51,221 nt of DNA, from assembly GCA_030949605.1 (NCBI GenBank), contig JAUZSH010000016.1, positions 1 to 51,221 on the forward strand. The letters are read 5' to 3'. Below, in pieces: positions 17,225 through 27,018 of the stretch (position 1 is the first letter of the stretch; each line of letters starts with the position of its first letter). The translations under genes and the position numbers were made by a program. The notes under the pieces are model-generated. The model had not been told where the DNA came from and made no database searches. It was given only the letters and a program-made list of their open reading frames with translations. The DNA is from Ghiorsea sp. Its GTDB lineage: Bacteria; Pseudomonadota; Zetaproteobacteria; Mariprofundales; Mariprofundaceae.

Positions 17225-18651
17225 GTTCTGTAGCTGAAAAAGAACAGTATAATTATGATATTGTTAAATTTTGTGTAATCACAGGCATTATCATGGGTGT
17301 CATAGGCACTGCCGTTGGCACGTGGATTGCATCGGAGTTGGCTTGGCCGTTTTTAAACTTCGACATTGCTGAAATAAGCTTTGGTCGTTTGCGTCCAGTG
17401 CATACCAACACAGTAATTTTTGGTTTTGGTGGTTTCCTGCTTTACGGAGCGGGTCTATATATGGTACAGCATACAACACATGCACGGGTTCGTCTTGAAA
17501 AGCTTGCTTGGGCTGCGGTTATTTTGTGGTTTGTGGCCATACTTTGTGTTTGGATTACTTTACCATTGGGTATTACGCAGGCCAAAGAGTATCATGAAGC
17601 TGAATGGTGGATTGACCTTATCATGGCTGCATCATGGGTTTGTTTCACAATTTCATTCCTAGCAACAATTGCAGCACGTAAGATGTCTCATATCTATGTT
17701 GGTCTCTGGTTCTTCATCTCTATGTTATTCATGGTAACTTACATTTTCGTATTTAACGGTCTTTGTATCCCAATTGACATGACATTCTCATATTCTGCTT
17801 ATGCAGGTATTCATGATGCGATGACACAATGGTGGTGGGGACATAACGCAGTTGGTTTCTTCTTAACTGCTGGTTTCATTGGTGTGATGTATTACTTCGT
17901 ACCCAAACACGCGAACCGTCCTATTTACTCTTACCGTTTATCGGTATTGCATTTTTGGTCATTAACGTTCTTGTATGTATGGGTTGGCGCACATCACCTT
18001 CACTACACTGCAATTCCTGATTGGACGCTTTCACTCGGCGCTGGTATGTCGATTGCACTTATCTTCCCATCTTGGGGTGGTATGATTAACGGTATGATGA
18101 CCATGTCTGGTGCTTGGGACAAGCTTCGTACTGATCCTGTGATGCGCTTCATGGTTGTAGCACTTGCCTTCTACGGTATGTCTACATTTGAAGGTCCATT
18201 GATGGGTACTAAATCTGTGAATGCTCTTTCTCACTATACAGACTGGACTGTTGGACATGTTCACTCGGGTGCTTTGGGCTGGAATGCAATGATTGCGATT
18301 GGCGCGATGTATCACATGATTACACGTATGTGGAATACTGAAATGTGGTCTGCAAAACTTGTCAATATGCATTTTTGGATTCATTTAACAGGTGCTATTC
18401 TTTACATCACAGCGATGTGGGGTTCTGGTGTGTTGCAAGGTTTGATGTGGCGCGCGTTTGATGAGTATGGCAACTTGGTTTATACCTTTGCTGACTCGGT
18501 TGCAGCTATGCATCCATTCTATGCGCTTCGTGCAACAGGCGGATTCTTAGTATTCTGTGGCTTCTGCATCATGCTGTTTAACACATTAAAAACTATCAGT
18601 GCTGTTAAAGCGGGTACCAACGTTACGTTGACCGCTGAAGCAAAAGCATAA
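17221..18651 (+). CDS. ccoN: CcoN, catalytic subunit I of cbb3-type cytochrome c oxidase
   Basis: 476 residues with about twelve membrane helices. Metal-ligand histidines are visible: RPVHTNT (heme b ligand), WWWGHNAVGFF and VGAHHLHY (CuB ligands), and HYTDWTVGHVHSGALGW (heme ligands). It reduces O2 to water at the heme b3/CuB site and pumps protons in the inner membrane. It starts with GTG (MSSVAEKEQ), overlapping the preceding small gene by four bases. ccoO follows after 12 bases. Confidence 0.97.
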   Translation: MSSVAEKEQYNYDIVKFCVITGIIMGVIGTAVGTWIASELAWPFLNFDIAEISFGRLRPVHTNTVIFGFGGFLLYGAGLYMVQHTTHARVRLEKLAWAAVILWFVAILCVWITLPLGITQAKEYHEAEWWIDLIMAASWVCFTISFLATIAARKMSHIYVGLWFFISMLFMVTYIFVFNGLCIPIDMTFSYSAYAGIHDAMTQWWWGHNAVGFFLTAGFIGVMYYFVPKHANRPIYSYRLSVLHFWSLTFLYVWVGAHHLHYTAIPDWTLSLGAGMSIALIFPSWGGMINGMMTMSGAWDKLRTDPVMRFMVVALAFYGMSTFEGPLMGTKSVNALSHYTDWTVGHVHSGALGWNAMIAIGAMYHMITRMWNTEMWSAKLVNMHFWIHLTGAILYITAMWGSGVLQGLMWRAFDEYGNLVYTFADSVAAMHPFYALRATGGFLVFCGFCIMLFNTLKTISAVKAGTNVTLTAEAKA

Positions 18652-18663
18652 GGAGAGAATACG

Positions 18664-19512
18664 ATGTCAGATTATAAAAAAGGTGGTGGAATGATTCGTG
18701 GTATTCCTCACGATACTATCGAACAAAGTTTGCCGATTTTGGCAGTCTTTGTGGCTATTTTGGTAGCTGTCGGTGGTATTGTTGAAGTTGTACCTTCGTT
18801 TTATCTTGATGATGCAGAACCTGCGGTCGAGGGTGTTCGCCCTTATACGCCGCTAGAGCTTGAAGGTTATGCGATTTATCGTCGCGAAGGTTGTTTCCTT
18901 TGTCACTCACAAATGATTCGTCCGTTCCGTGATGAAAAAGAGCGTTATGGTCACTTCTCATTGGCTGCTGAATCTCAATTTGATCACAACTACCAATGGG
19001 GTTCAAAACGTACCGGCCCTGAATTGGCTAGGTTGGGTGGTAAATACACCGATGCTTGGCACATTCAACACATGCGTGCGCCACGCTCGGTGGTTCCTGA
19101 ATCAGTGATGCCAAACTATATGTGGCTTGAAGAAACTGTGTTGGATACAAGTAAAACACAGCGTCGCATGGAAGTTCTTGCCATGATGAATGTGCCTTAC
19201 AGTGCAGATGACATCAATAATTGGGAAGTAGATTTGAAAGCACAAGCTGCTGTTGATGATGGGGAAGGTGAAGATGATCTTCGCGCCCGTTATGAGCGTA
19301 GAAAGTGGGTGAACAGTGATGGTGAAGTCACACAATGGACTGAGTCTTTTGAGCCTACACCCATCAATGTGCGCGCATTTGATGCAGATGCTTCTGATGT
19401 AACTGAACTGGATGCGTTGATTGCGTACCTACAAATGCTTGGTACTTCTGTGCACTTCGAAGAAGGCGTCGATTATTATCATGATAAATTCGGCCAGCCT
19501 TATCGTAAATAA
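18664..19512 (+). CDS. ccoO: CcoO, monoheme cytochrome c subunit II of cbb3 oxidase
   Basis: 282 residues: an uncleaved membrane anchor (about 21-42), then a periplasmic cytochrome c domain with CFLCH (77-81) and the SQMIRPF signature of CcoO. VMPNYMWL (about 146) supplies the methionine ligand. It is longer than many CcoO proteins because of an acidic insertion with DDGEGEDDLRARYERRKW near residues 195-220. It passes electrons to CcoN. A purine-rich AAGGAGAG lies upstream of the ATG. Confidence 0.96.
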   Translation: MSDYKKGGGMIRGIPHDTIEQSLPILAVFVAILVAVGGIVEVVPSFYLDDAEPAVEGVRPYTPLELEGYAIYRREGCFLCHSQMIRPFRDEKERYGHFSLAAESQFDHNYQWGSKRTGPELARLGGKYTDAWHIQHMRAPRSVVPESVMPNYMWLEETVLDTSKTQRRMEVLAMMNVPYSADDINNWEVDLKAQAAVDDGEGEDDLRARYERRKWVNSDGEVTQWTESFEPTPINVRAFDADASDVTELDALIAYLQMLGTSVHFEEGVDYYHDKFGQPYRK

Positions 19513-19515
19513 CAG

Positions 19516-19668
19516 ATGAGCTTTGGTACTTTAACTATTTTTCTTATTCTTTGTACGCTAGCCCTCTATGTGTGGTTCTTCCGTGCAAAGGATGAAGATT
19601 ATACAGAACAAAAAAATATCATCTTCGATAAAGATGAAAAAGACATTTCCGAGGAGGGAAAATCATGA
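19516..19668 (+). CDS. ccoQ: CcoQ-like small subunit of cbb3 oxidase
   Basis: 50 residues beginning MSFGTLTIFLILCTLALY: one membrane helix, then the VWFFRAKDE boundary typical of CcoQ and an acidic tail (DKDEKDISEEGKS). It lies three bases after ccoO and overlaps the ccoP start by four bases (ATGA). CcoQ stabilises the interaction of CcoP with the core. Confidence 0.88.
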   Translation: MSFGTLTIFLILCTLALYVWFFRAKDEDYTEQKNIIFDKDEKDISEEGKS

Positions 19669-20771
19669 GTGATCATAACGCTCCGAACGATGGCAGCACA
19701 GGCCATGAGTGGGACGGCATTAGAGAGTTAACCAATAAAGCACCATCTTGGTGGGCATTTGGTTTTTATGCAGGTCTCACATTTGTAACTTGTTACTATA
19801 TCATTTATCCATCAACACCCATGAATAATAAGATTCAAGAGGTGGTGAATGGCGTAACTGGTATGGAAGTATTGGTTGATGGTCACACCAAAGGTATTAT
19901 GGCAATGGTAAGCTCCAATCCATATTATCAAGGTGAAACATGGACTCAATCTGAAATCAATGCCCTTGAAGCTAAGGGTCATTCAGAGTTAACCATTAAA
20001 GCTGGTGACTTGAAATACCAAGACGGCTGGACAGCAATCAATGAAATGCGCGATGACGTTGCAGAAATTGAAGCCGTGCGTGCTGATTCGATGGCTAAAC
20101 TTGAGACTATGTCAGTCGATGAAATTTTGGCTGATGATGATATGAGGCAATTTGCTTTGGGTCGTTCTATCGTACTGTTTGGTGATAACTGCGCGGCTTG
20201 TCATGCGTCTGGTGGGCAAGGTAACTTGAATGCCAAACATCCTGGAAATTCATTTCCAAACTTAACAGATGATGATTGGTTGTTTGGTGGCTGGACAGCT
20301 AAAATTCAAGAAACCATTACGGATGGCCGTGAAGCTGCTATGCCGCCTAAAGGTGGTAATGAAGACTTAACGGATGCCAATGTTGATACATTGACTGCGT
20401 TTGTTATGGCATTGTCTACGGGCGAGGCTGTATTGGAAGTCAACGAGGATGATGAAGGTGTGCTGGCTAAAGGTGCAGGTTCATTTGCTGCTGCAAACGA
20501 ACTTTTCCAAGAGACCTGTGCAGGTTGCCACAGTGCAAATGCTAAAGGCTCAATGCTGAATGGTGACTTTGACACTGGCGCTGTGAACTTAACCGATGGT
20601 ATTTGGCGTTTTGGTGGCGATATGGCAACCATTCGCGATACCATTATTAATGGTCGCGAAGCTAGGATGCCAACATTTTCTGAGCGTCTTGATGAAACTT
20701 CTATTAAGATTCTGACAGTACGTGTTCATGAAATGGGTGGTGGCATGGCTGCCGAACCTGAGTTTGAATAA
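19665..20771 (+). CDS. ccoP: CcoP, diheme cytochrome c subunit III of cbb3 oxidase
   Basis: 368 residues. HEWDGIRELTNKAPSWW followed by a membrane helix (about 30-48) is the CcoP N-terminal signature. Two cytochrome c domains follow with CAACH (176-180) and CAGCH (285-289). The section between the anchor and the first heme (about 60-165) is longer and more acidic than usual. It receives electrons from soluble cytochrome c and passes them to CcoO. Last gene of the operon, followed by a strong terminator. Confidence 0.96.
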   Translation: MSDHNAPNDGSTGHEWDGIRELTNKAPSWWAFGFYAGLTFVTCYYIIYPSTPMNNKIQEVVNGVTGMEVLVDGHTKGIMAMVSSNPYYQGETWTQSEINALEAKGHSELTIKAGDLKYQDGWTAINEMRDDVAEIEAVRADSMAKLETMSVDEILADDDMRQFALGRSIVLFGDNCAACHASGGQGNLNAKHPGNSFPNLTDDDWLFGGWTAKIQETITDGREAAMPPKGGNEDLTDANVDTLTAFVMALSTGEAVLEVNEDDEGVLAKGAGSFAAANELFQETCAGCHSANAKGSMLNGDFDTGAVNLTDGIWRFGGDMATIRDTIINGREARMPTFSERLDETSIKILTVRVHEMGGGMAAEPEFE

Positions 20772-20792
20772 AACTTAACTGAAGTGTTGAAA

Positions 20793-20818
20793 AGGCGACC
20801 TGATGGTCGCCTTTTTTT
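20793..20818 (+). terminator. Rho-independent terminator of the cbb3 operon
   Basis: Perfect AGGCGACC / GGTCGCCT stem with a TGAT loop followed by seven T, 21 bases after the ccoP stop. Confidence 0.9.
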
Positions 20819-20900
20819 ATGCTAGGGAGTTAGCTAAACCTGACAGCCTCTTAAAATAGATCTTACTCAAAAAGTATGACGTAAGTGTTGCGTATAGGTT

Positions 20901-21042
20901 GGAAGTGAGGCTTTAGCCTCGCATTGATGAATGATATTCAATCACTTCACCAGAAATAGAATAAAGATCTAACACTTGGCATTTTGGCAGAGGCTAACAC
21001 CCCAGAGTGTCTAACACTTGGCCTTCACTGAACCTCACTTCC
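20901..21042. repeat. REP pair (REPIN-like) in the ccoP downstream gap
   Basis: The left REP GGAAGTGAGGCTTTAGCCTC (20901-20920) folds as GAGGCT-TT-AGCCTC. The right REP is the inverted form ending CCTCACTTCC (21033-21042). Between them the motif TCTAACACTTGGC occurs twice, with GGCTAACACC as at 37.2 kb. The 575-base gap 20772-21346 holds only this, the operon terminator and MITE3; I see no gene in it. Confidence 0.65.
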
Positions 21043-21060
21043 TATGAAAATAACCACATA

Positions 21061-21200
21061 GAGACCTCTGCATCGTAGTCATTTTTTGAGCGAATCAAGG
21101 CAAAAATAAGGGTGAAACCGCAGTTTATTGGTAATAATGAGGGATGAAGGCTTATTTTTAACGCAGATGCAGCCAAAAAAGTGCACGGTGCAGAGGTCTC
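21061..21200. mobile_element. MITE3, 140 bp, probable internal-deletion derivative of an IS5-group element
   Basis: Inverted ends GAGACCTCTGCA (21061-21072) and its complement (21189-21200), with further imperfect pairing inward. It is flanked by the 5 bp direct repeat ACATA (21056-21060 and 21201-21205). The termini resemble those of IS5/IS1106-like elements as I remember them. No coding content. Confidence 0.72.
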
Positions 21201-21346
21201 ACATAAGTTTCCAGTTATGTGCAAGACTTTTGTGGTCAGCCTAGTAAAAGCTTTGCACTTTATGCGGCTTAAAACATGATATTATTTCAACATATCAATA
21301 GCTTATGACTTTTTGAGTTTAATCTAAAATAGGAAGGATATAATTT

Positions 21347-21535
21347 ATGAACTTAGTTACGCTTAAAGCAGGGTTGATTACTTTGCTGATGATTTGGTTA
21401 TTGCTCTTTAGCATTGATTCAATATTTGGTATTGATTGGCCTAATTATATCACACAACGTATTTTTATTTGGACACCAACAGTGCTTATAGGGGTATACT
21501 GGTTGGTATTTGGTGGTGCAAAAAAGAAGGATTAA
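21347..21535 (+). CDS. Small 62-aa membrane protein, function unknown
   Basis: 62 residues with two hydrophobic helices (about 4-28 and 38-55) around a short polar loop (GIDWPNYITQR), ending in GGAKKKD. The ATG has AGGAAGG nine bases upstream. It converges with the following minus-strand gene, overlapping by four bases at the stops. I do not recognise a family. Confidence 0.6.
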   Translation: MNLVTLKAGLITLLMIWLLLFSIDSIFGIDWPNYITQRIFIWTPTVLIGVYWLVFGGAKKKD

Positions 21536-21882
21536 TTTTCATTGAGGACATTTTTCCAGCCAGCACCACAAACAGTTCCTCGGCAAACATACCAACGTAC
21601 TTTACCTGATAGTCGACCATCACTTTGGTCAATAGCATCATCCTTATCTTTGCAGATGTTTAATGTGACTTTTTCAAGATATGAGAAATCGGATTCTTGT
21701 AAGGGCATGTTTGCATAAGCATGTTCAGTTTTGGCCACCGTACAAAAACTATCGGTTCGTTCATCTTCGGTTAGTAAAACATACACAGCAAAGATTAAAC
21801 CCAAAACCATAGGAATTGGAATAACAAAGTAGCTGATATTATAAAATCGCTCTGTTTCTTTATCTTTTACTGGCTTATTCAT
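21532..21882 (-). CDS. Hypothetical membrane-anchored protein
   Basis: 116 residues if started at the ATG at 21882 (MNKPVKDKETERFYN), which puts the protein start just before a single membrane helix (about residues 20-42). Longer in-frame starts up to 21957 add a poorly conserved-looking leader and would overlap the mutS upstream region. The periplasmic part has four cysteines (SFCTV, NICKD, YVCRGTVCG), which could form disulfides. No family recognised. Confidence 0.6.
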   Translation of the reverse strand: MNKPVKDKETERFYNISYFVIPIPMVLGLIFAVYVLLTEDERTDSFCTVAKTEHAYANMPLQESDFSYLEKVTLNICKDKDDAIDQSDGRLSGKVRWYVCRGTVCGAGWKNVLNEN

Positions 21883-21977
21883 ATCATTTATCCATTTTTT
21901 TATTGCCAGTTTAAAAGAATTGATTTGAATCACAACAAGCAGTGTGCATTTTATCATGGTGTCGCTACATTTGCGCT

Positions 21978-24587
21978 ATGGTAAGAAAAATCAAACCCAA
22001 ACCCAAACCCGAACATACACCCATGATGCAACAGTATCTTAAAATTAAATCGGAACATTCCGACTGTTTGCTGTTTTATCGCATGGGTGATTTTTATGAA
22101 ATGTTTTTTGATGATGCTGTTGAAGCAGCAAAGATTCTTAACATAACACTAACCAAGCGCGGTAAGGCAAATGGTGATGACATTCCTATGGCGGGTGTGC
22201 CTTGGCATCAAGCTGAAGCTTATTTAGCCAAGCTTGTAGCCTCAGGTTGTAGGGTGGCGATTTGCGACCAAATGGAAGCACCTGATGCCAGTAAAGGTCC
22301 TGTGCGGCGTGAAGTTGTGCGTATTGTTACACCAGGCACAATTACCGAGTCCTCCCTTTTAGAACAAGAGTCTTCAGCACCTCTTGCAGCACTTTTTGTG
22401 CAACAACATAGATGGGCTGTGGCTTCATTGGATATTGCTTCAGGGCAGTGGAAGATGGCACAGGGTAGTTTAAATACAGGGCAAGTCTTGCAGGAATACT
22501 TGAGTGTGCTTCATCCTGCGGAACTGTTGGTGCAACGTGATGGAGAAACATCCTATATCCCCGACACGCTAAAGACTTGGGAAGTCGGTGATTGGAGCTT
22601 TTCACTGGAAGTATGCAAAGAAAAATTAGCTCAATTTTTTGGGCTTGGGGATTGGTCGTCGCTTAATTTGGCAACACACGAATTACTTGCCAAGGCTGTA
22701 GCTGCGGTTTTGGTGTATGTGGAACAAACGCAAAAATCCAGTGTGGAACATGTAAGCTTACCTGTATATCAGGATGAAGAACAAGGTATGCGGATTGATA
22801 TACGTTCACGACGAAATTTGGAAGTACATTACACCATGACGGGTGAGCGTAAGGGTAGTTTGATTTCAGTCATCGACCAAAGCAAGACACCTATGGGTGC
22901 GCGTTTGCTCAGAGATTGGGTGGATCATCCACTGGCAGATTTGGATAAGATTAAACAACGCCAGCAAGCTGTACAAAGTTTGTTGGATGATGTGGAAACA
23001 CGGGAATCTATTGGCGCAGGTTTAAAGCATATTCGGGATATGGAGCGCATGTTGACGCGCATTGTTTTAAATCGGGCTGCCCCGCGTGATTTCCGAGGTT
23101 TAACCGACAGTATTTTAGCCTTACCAACGTTGATAGAAGCCTTGCAAAGTAGAGATGGTTTATTTAAAGCTATGCGTGAGGCAATGTTGGGTTTGGAAGA
23201 CTTGGGAAGCTTGCTTGCTTCTGCTTTGGTGGATTTACCACCTGCATTGTTTCGGGATGGTGGGGTGATTCGATTAGGTTTTGATGTTGAATTGGATAGG
23301 TTGCGTAGCTTGGCCAATGATGCAGATGATTGGCTCAAAGATTATGAAGCCAAGGAACGCAAACGTACTGGTCTTGCCAACCTTAGAGTCAAATACAATA
23401 AAGTATTTGGTTACTTTATCGAAATATCCAAAGCACAAGCAGCATCAGCACCGCCTGAATACGTGCGTAAACAGACGTTGGTCAATGCCGAACGATTTAT
23501 TACCGATGAATTGCATCAATTTGAATCTGAAATACTGGGTGCAAAAGATGCTGCTATGCAGAAAGAAGAAGCTTTGGTGGGGGAGCTACAACACAAGATA
23601 AACATGCAAACCAACACGATTCAAGCTGCGGCACTGGCCGTGGCAAGTTTGGATGTGTTGAGCTGCTTTGCAGAGCTGGCCGCGAAGTATCAATATGTTT
23701 GCCCTGAAGTGCATGGTGGAAGTGCGCTTAAAATCGAAGCTGGTCGTCACCCTGTGGTGGAGCGTTTTCTTCATGATGCCCCTTTTGTGGCTAATGATAC
23801 GCATATGGATAGAAAGAAGCGGCAATTTATGCTTTTGACGGGTCCAAATATGGGCGGTAAATCAACGTATATGCGGCAAGTGGCATGGATTGTTTGGTTA
23901 TCGCATGTGGGTTGTTTTGTGCCTGCTGAAATTGCAAGAATACCGTTGACCAAACGTTTGTTTACACGGGTTGGTGCGGGAGATGAGTTAACATCTGGTC
24001 GTTCAACATTTATGGTAGAAATGATGGAAACCGCAGCGATTTTGAATCATTTGGAACCCAAGTCCTTGGTGATTGTGGATGAAATTGGGCGCGGCACAAG
24101 TACTTGGGATGGTTTAGCCATTGCATGGGCAGTGGCAGAGCGATTGATTGATGCTCAAGATGTGTTGACCTTGTTTGCCACCCATTACCATGAGTTAACA
24201 GATTTACCTGAAACATATACCCATGCGTTTAATGCATCGGTGACAGTACGGGAGTGGAAAAGCGAAGTTATTTTTATGCACCAAGTGGTGGAAGATGCAG
24301 CGGATAGATCATATGGTATCGCCGTAGCGCAACTGGCAGGTTTGCCGCGTGATGTGGTTAAAAGTGCGCGAGAACATTTGCATAGACTTGAGCATAGCTC
24401 GCAGTTGCAAGCTGAATCGGGCAAGGTGCAGTTGGGTTTGTTTGCCGAAGCTGAGAAACGCAAACAAGAAGAAAGCCTGAAGCGGTTGGAAGATATTGAA
24501 GGTTGGCTCGCAGAAGCAGATGTCAATCATATGCGCCCGCTTGATGCACTGGTTTTTTTGGATGAACTCAAAAAGAAGCTATCTTAA
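21978..24587 (+). CDS. mutS: DNA mismatch repair protein MutS
   Basis: 869 residues, the usual MutS length. Domain I carries [12 protein letters not shown] and the mismatch-reading FYE motif (GDFYEMFF, near residue 40). The ATPase domain has Walker [10 protein letters not shown] (about 622-630), then the [12 protein letters not shown] Walker B region and THYHELTDL. It recognises base mismatches and recruits MutL. I start it at the ATG at 21978 ([10 protein letters not shown]), by comparison with the E. coli N-terminus; the frame stays open to 21942. No MutL nearby. Confidence 0.96.
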   Translation: MVRKIKPKPKPEHTPMMQQYLKIKSEHSDCLLFYRMGDFYEMFFDDAVEAAKILNITLTKRGKANGDDIPMAGVPWHQAEAYLAKLVASGCRVAICDQMEAPDASKGPVRREVVRIVTPGTITESSLLEQESSAPLAALFVQQHRWAVASLDIASGQWKMAQGSLNTGQVLQEYLSVLHPAELLVQRDGETSYIPDTLKTWEVGDWSFSLEVCKEKLAQFFGLGDWSSLNLATHELLAKAVAAVLVYVEQTQKSSVEHVSLPVYQDEEQGMRIDIRSRRNLEVHYTMTGERKGSLISVIDQSKTPMGARLLRDWVDHPLADLDKIKQRQQAVQSLLDDVETRESIGAGLKHIRDMERMLTRIVLNRAAPRDFRGLTDSILALPTLIEALQSRDGLFKAMREAMLGLEDLGSLLASALVDLPPALFRDGGVIRLGFDVELDRLRSLANDADDWLKDYEAKERKRTGLANLRVKYNKVFGYFIEISKAQAASAPPEYVRKQTLVNAERFITDELHQFESEILGAKDAAMQKEEALVGELQHKINMQTNTIQAAALAVASLDVLSCFAELAAKYQYVCPEVHGGSALKIEAGRHPVVERFLHDAPFVANDTHMDRKKRQFMLLTGPNMGGKSTYMRQVAWIVWLSHVGCFVPAEIARIPLTKRLFTRVGAGDELTSGRSTFMVEMMETAAILNHLEPKSLVIVDEIGRGTSTWDGLAIAWAVAERLIDAQDVLTLFATHYHELTDLPETYTHAFNASVTVREWKSEVIFMHQVVEDAADRSYGIAVAQLAGLPRDVVKSAREHLHRLEHSSQLQAESGKVQLGLFAEAEKRKQEESLKRLEDIEGWLAEADVNHMRPLDALVFLDELKKKLS

Positions 24588-24594
24588 AACAGCA

Positions 24595-25323
24595 TCAATC
24601 AGATGCTTCCCAGTGTAGGAACTCACGGGTTTCAAGCTTGCGCGGATTCTGTAACAGACTTTGGCTAGCTCCTGTTTCAATAACTTGACCATGACACATG
24701 AACACCATCTGCCCTTGCAGGCGTTTGGCTTGTTCCAAATCATGGGTGACACATAATATGGGCATATGATTTGCCAATGTATGCAACGATACTTCAATCA
24801 ATTGTTTTGAGCGTGGATCTAAGGATGCAGTAGGTTCATCCAAGAGCAGTATGGATGGTTTGAGAGCCAAAGCGCGGGCCAGACATAATCGCTGCTGTTG
24901 CCCAATCGATAAAGTTATGGCGGGTTGATTCAACCTATCTTTCACTTCATTCCAGAGGGCTGCTTGATTCAGACAGTGATGAATTAGTTCAGATGTATCT
25001 TGCTTGCGCTGTTTTCGAGGTAAGCCAAAGGTCACATTCTCTGCAATACTGACTGGGAAAATGGCGGGTTTTTGTGCAATTAAACCAATAAACCTGCGTA
25101 GGTTATCGTCGCCACCTTGCCATTGTTTGATATTTTTTTCATCAATATGAATTGTGCCCGACCAATCATGATACAGCATGTTGATACAACGCAGTAGTGA
25201 ACTTTTACCTGCGCCAGATGAACCAATCAGCGTGGTGATACCTGTGTTGGGCAAAGAAAAAGAAATCTCTTTGAGAATTTGTTTTCCCTCAAGCTTTAAG
25301 GATAAGGTTTCAATTCTTAACAT
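24595..25323 (-). CDS. pstB: PstB-like phosphate ABC transporter ATP-binding protein
   Basis: 242 residues from the ATG at 25323 (MLRIETLSLKL); an earlier in-frame start at 25389 would overlap pstA. Walker A GSSGAGKSSLL, signature LSIGQQQRL (instead of LSGGQ), Walker B ILLLDEPTASLDP and the H-loop VTHDLEQ are all present. It is somewhat more divergent than typical PstB, so a neighbouring anion such as tungstate cannot be excluded from this protein alone; its operon partners point to phosphate. Last gene of pstSCAB, convergent with mutS. Confidence 0.85.
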   Translation of the reverse strand: MLRIETLSLKLEGKQILKEISFSLPNTGITTLIGSSGAGKSSLLRCINMLYHDWSGTIHIDEKNIKQWQGGDDNLRRFIGLIAQKPAIFPVSIAENVTFGLPRKQRKQDTSELIHHCLNQAALWNEVKDRLNQPAITLSIGQQQRLCLARALALKPSILLLDEPTASLDPRSKQLIEVSLHTLANHMPILCVTHDLEQAKRLQGQMVFMCHGQVIETGASQSLLQNPRKLETREFLHWEASD

Positions 25324-25345
25324 GGATGAATTGCTTGTGTTTGCA

Positions 25346-26164
25346 TCATGAGGTGGTAAATCTCCGTAAATACCAAGCAAATAAAGCAAAGCATAATACT
25401 AAAGCTAACAGCACAGCAGCAGATGCCCAAGCGGTATGGATAGCTTGGATATTACTTCCTTCTTGGGCAAGGTAAAAAATATGGGTCTGTAAGCTGGTGA
25501 CAGGTGAAAAAATAGAATCTGGCCATGTGATGCCTGAAAATACTGTGGCGGTGAATAAAATGGGTGCAGTTTCTGATAATGCGCGAGCCATACTGAGCAA
25601 TAAACCCGTAAGTATAGCCGACCATGATGCAGGCAACCACACACGAATCATCACAGTGAATTTGGATAAACCCAATGATAATGCGGCATCGGTTTGTTCA
25701 CGAGAAATACGGGAAAAGGCATGTATCATACTACTGCTTAATAAGGGTAAGATAATAATAGCCAAAATAACAGCACCAGCCGCCAATGAAATCCCCCATT
25801 TTAGGGTGTGTACTAAAATAATCAGTCCGCATAAACCGTACACAATGGGTGGAATACCTTGCATGATTTGGAGTAATGTCATTAACAGGTATTGATGTTG
25901 TTTCTTGGCCCAAAAAGCATGAAATAAAGCCAAGCTGAGGGCGATAGGTAATGCCAGTAAACAAGCTAAACCCATCATTAGCAAAGAACCTGTGATTTGT
26001 GGCAACAAGGATTGACCAATATGGTTAACACCCACGACCTCAGTATCGGAGCCTAATAATAAATCCAAGCCAAGTGCAGGCATGGCTTGGTAAATAATGT
26101 ATAGTAAACATGCGGCGGGCAGGAGCAGGGCAGGTATTGCCAGTATGATAAAAATATACTTCAT
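25346..26164 (-). CDS. pstA: PstA, phosphate ABC transporter permease
   Basis: 272 residues with about six membrane helices and the binding-protein-dependent permease EAA-type loop (SREQTDAALSLGLSKFTVMIRVWLP). The N-terminal LLPQITGSLLMMGLACLLALP block is typical of PstA. The start ATG overlaps the pstC stop by four bases (ATGA). Confidence 0.9.
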   Translation of the reverse strand: MKYIFIILAIPALLLPAACLLYIIYQAMPALGLDLLLGSDTEVVGVNHIGQSLLPQITGSLLMMGLACLLALPIALSLALFHAFWAKKQHQYLLMTLLQIMQGIPPIVYGLCGLIILVHTLKWGISLAAGAVILAIIILPLLSSSMIHAFSRISREQTDAALSLGLSKFTVMIRVWLPASWSAILTGLLLSMARALSETAPILFTATVFSGITWPDSIFSPVTSLQTHIFYLAQEGSNIQAIHTAWASAAVLLALVLCFALFAWYLRRFTTS

Positions 26165-27018
26165 GTGTTTTTATGTTGTGCGCTGAGGCTAAACATGACA
26201 GCGATCATAGCTAAAATGAGGCCACATGCCATGAGTGCAGAAAAGTGCATAGAACCAAAGGCTGCTTCTCCCATTTCTCTACCAATGCGTGAAGTGAGCG
26301 TTTGCGCGGGTTCTAAAATGTTATAAAAAGGTTCAGGCATTCTATCCAATGAGCCTACCACCAACATGACAGCCATGGTTTCACCCAAACCCCGCCCGAT
26401 GGCAAGCAATATGCCTGAACGAATACCATGCCAAGCTTGAGGTAGTAATACGCGGTATAAAGTTTGATTCCAGTTTAAACCCAAAAGTTTGGCAGCTTCG
26501 CGTTGTTCTGACGATACGCCATGTATGGCATCGTGTGCCATCAGCATAATAGTGGGTAATATCATGAGGGATAGAATAAGACCTGCGGCAAGCAAGCTGT
26601 GACCTGTGAGTAAGTGAAAATGTGTTTGTAACCAAGGTAGAAGTAGCCAAAGACCAATTAAACCATATACCACAGAAGGGATGCCAGCTAAAGTTTCCAT
26701 GCTTAGGCGTATCCATGATTTCCATAATGAATTGGCAATTTCGCTACTGACAATGGCAGCGGAAATACCGCACGGGATGGCGATCAGCAAAGCAATGATT
26801 AATGCCCAAGCTGTGCCTGTGATGGCGGCTAGAAAGCCATACAAATGTTCATAAGGATACCACTCATCTTGCCAAAGGCTTTCAAAACCAAACTGAGTGA
26901 AGAATAGCCATGTGCTATCAATTAAAAACCATAGTAAACTACTTATGCCCAATAGGGCGATAAGGCAACCTGCTGCGACAAGTAAGCCCAGCATGGAAAA
27001 AACGGGAAGTTTCAGCAT
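26161..27018 (-). CDS. pstC: PstC, phosphate ABC transporter permease
   Basis: 285 residues, six membrane helices. The DEWYPYEHLYGFLAAITGT segment after the first helix is characteristic of PstC, and the EAA loop SSEQREAAKLLGLNWNQTLYRVLLP is clear. It forms the membrane channel with PstA. It starts directly after the pstS stop. Confidence 0.92.
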   Translation of the reverse strand: MLKLPVFSMLGLLVAAGCLIALLGISSLLWFLIDSTWLFFTQFGFESLWQDEWYPYEHLYGFLAAITGTAWALIIALLIAIPCGISAAIVSSEIANSLWKSWIRLSMETLAGIPSVVYGLIGLWLLLPWLQTHFHLLTGHSLLAAGLILSLMILPTIMLMAHDAIHGVSSEQREAAKLLGLNWNQTLYRVLLPQAWHGIRSGILLAIGRGLGETMAVMLVVGSLDRMPEPFYNILEPAQTLTSRIGREMGEAAFGSMHFSALMACGLILAMIAVMFSLSAQHKNT

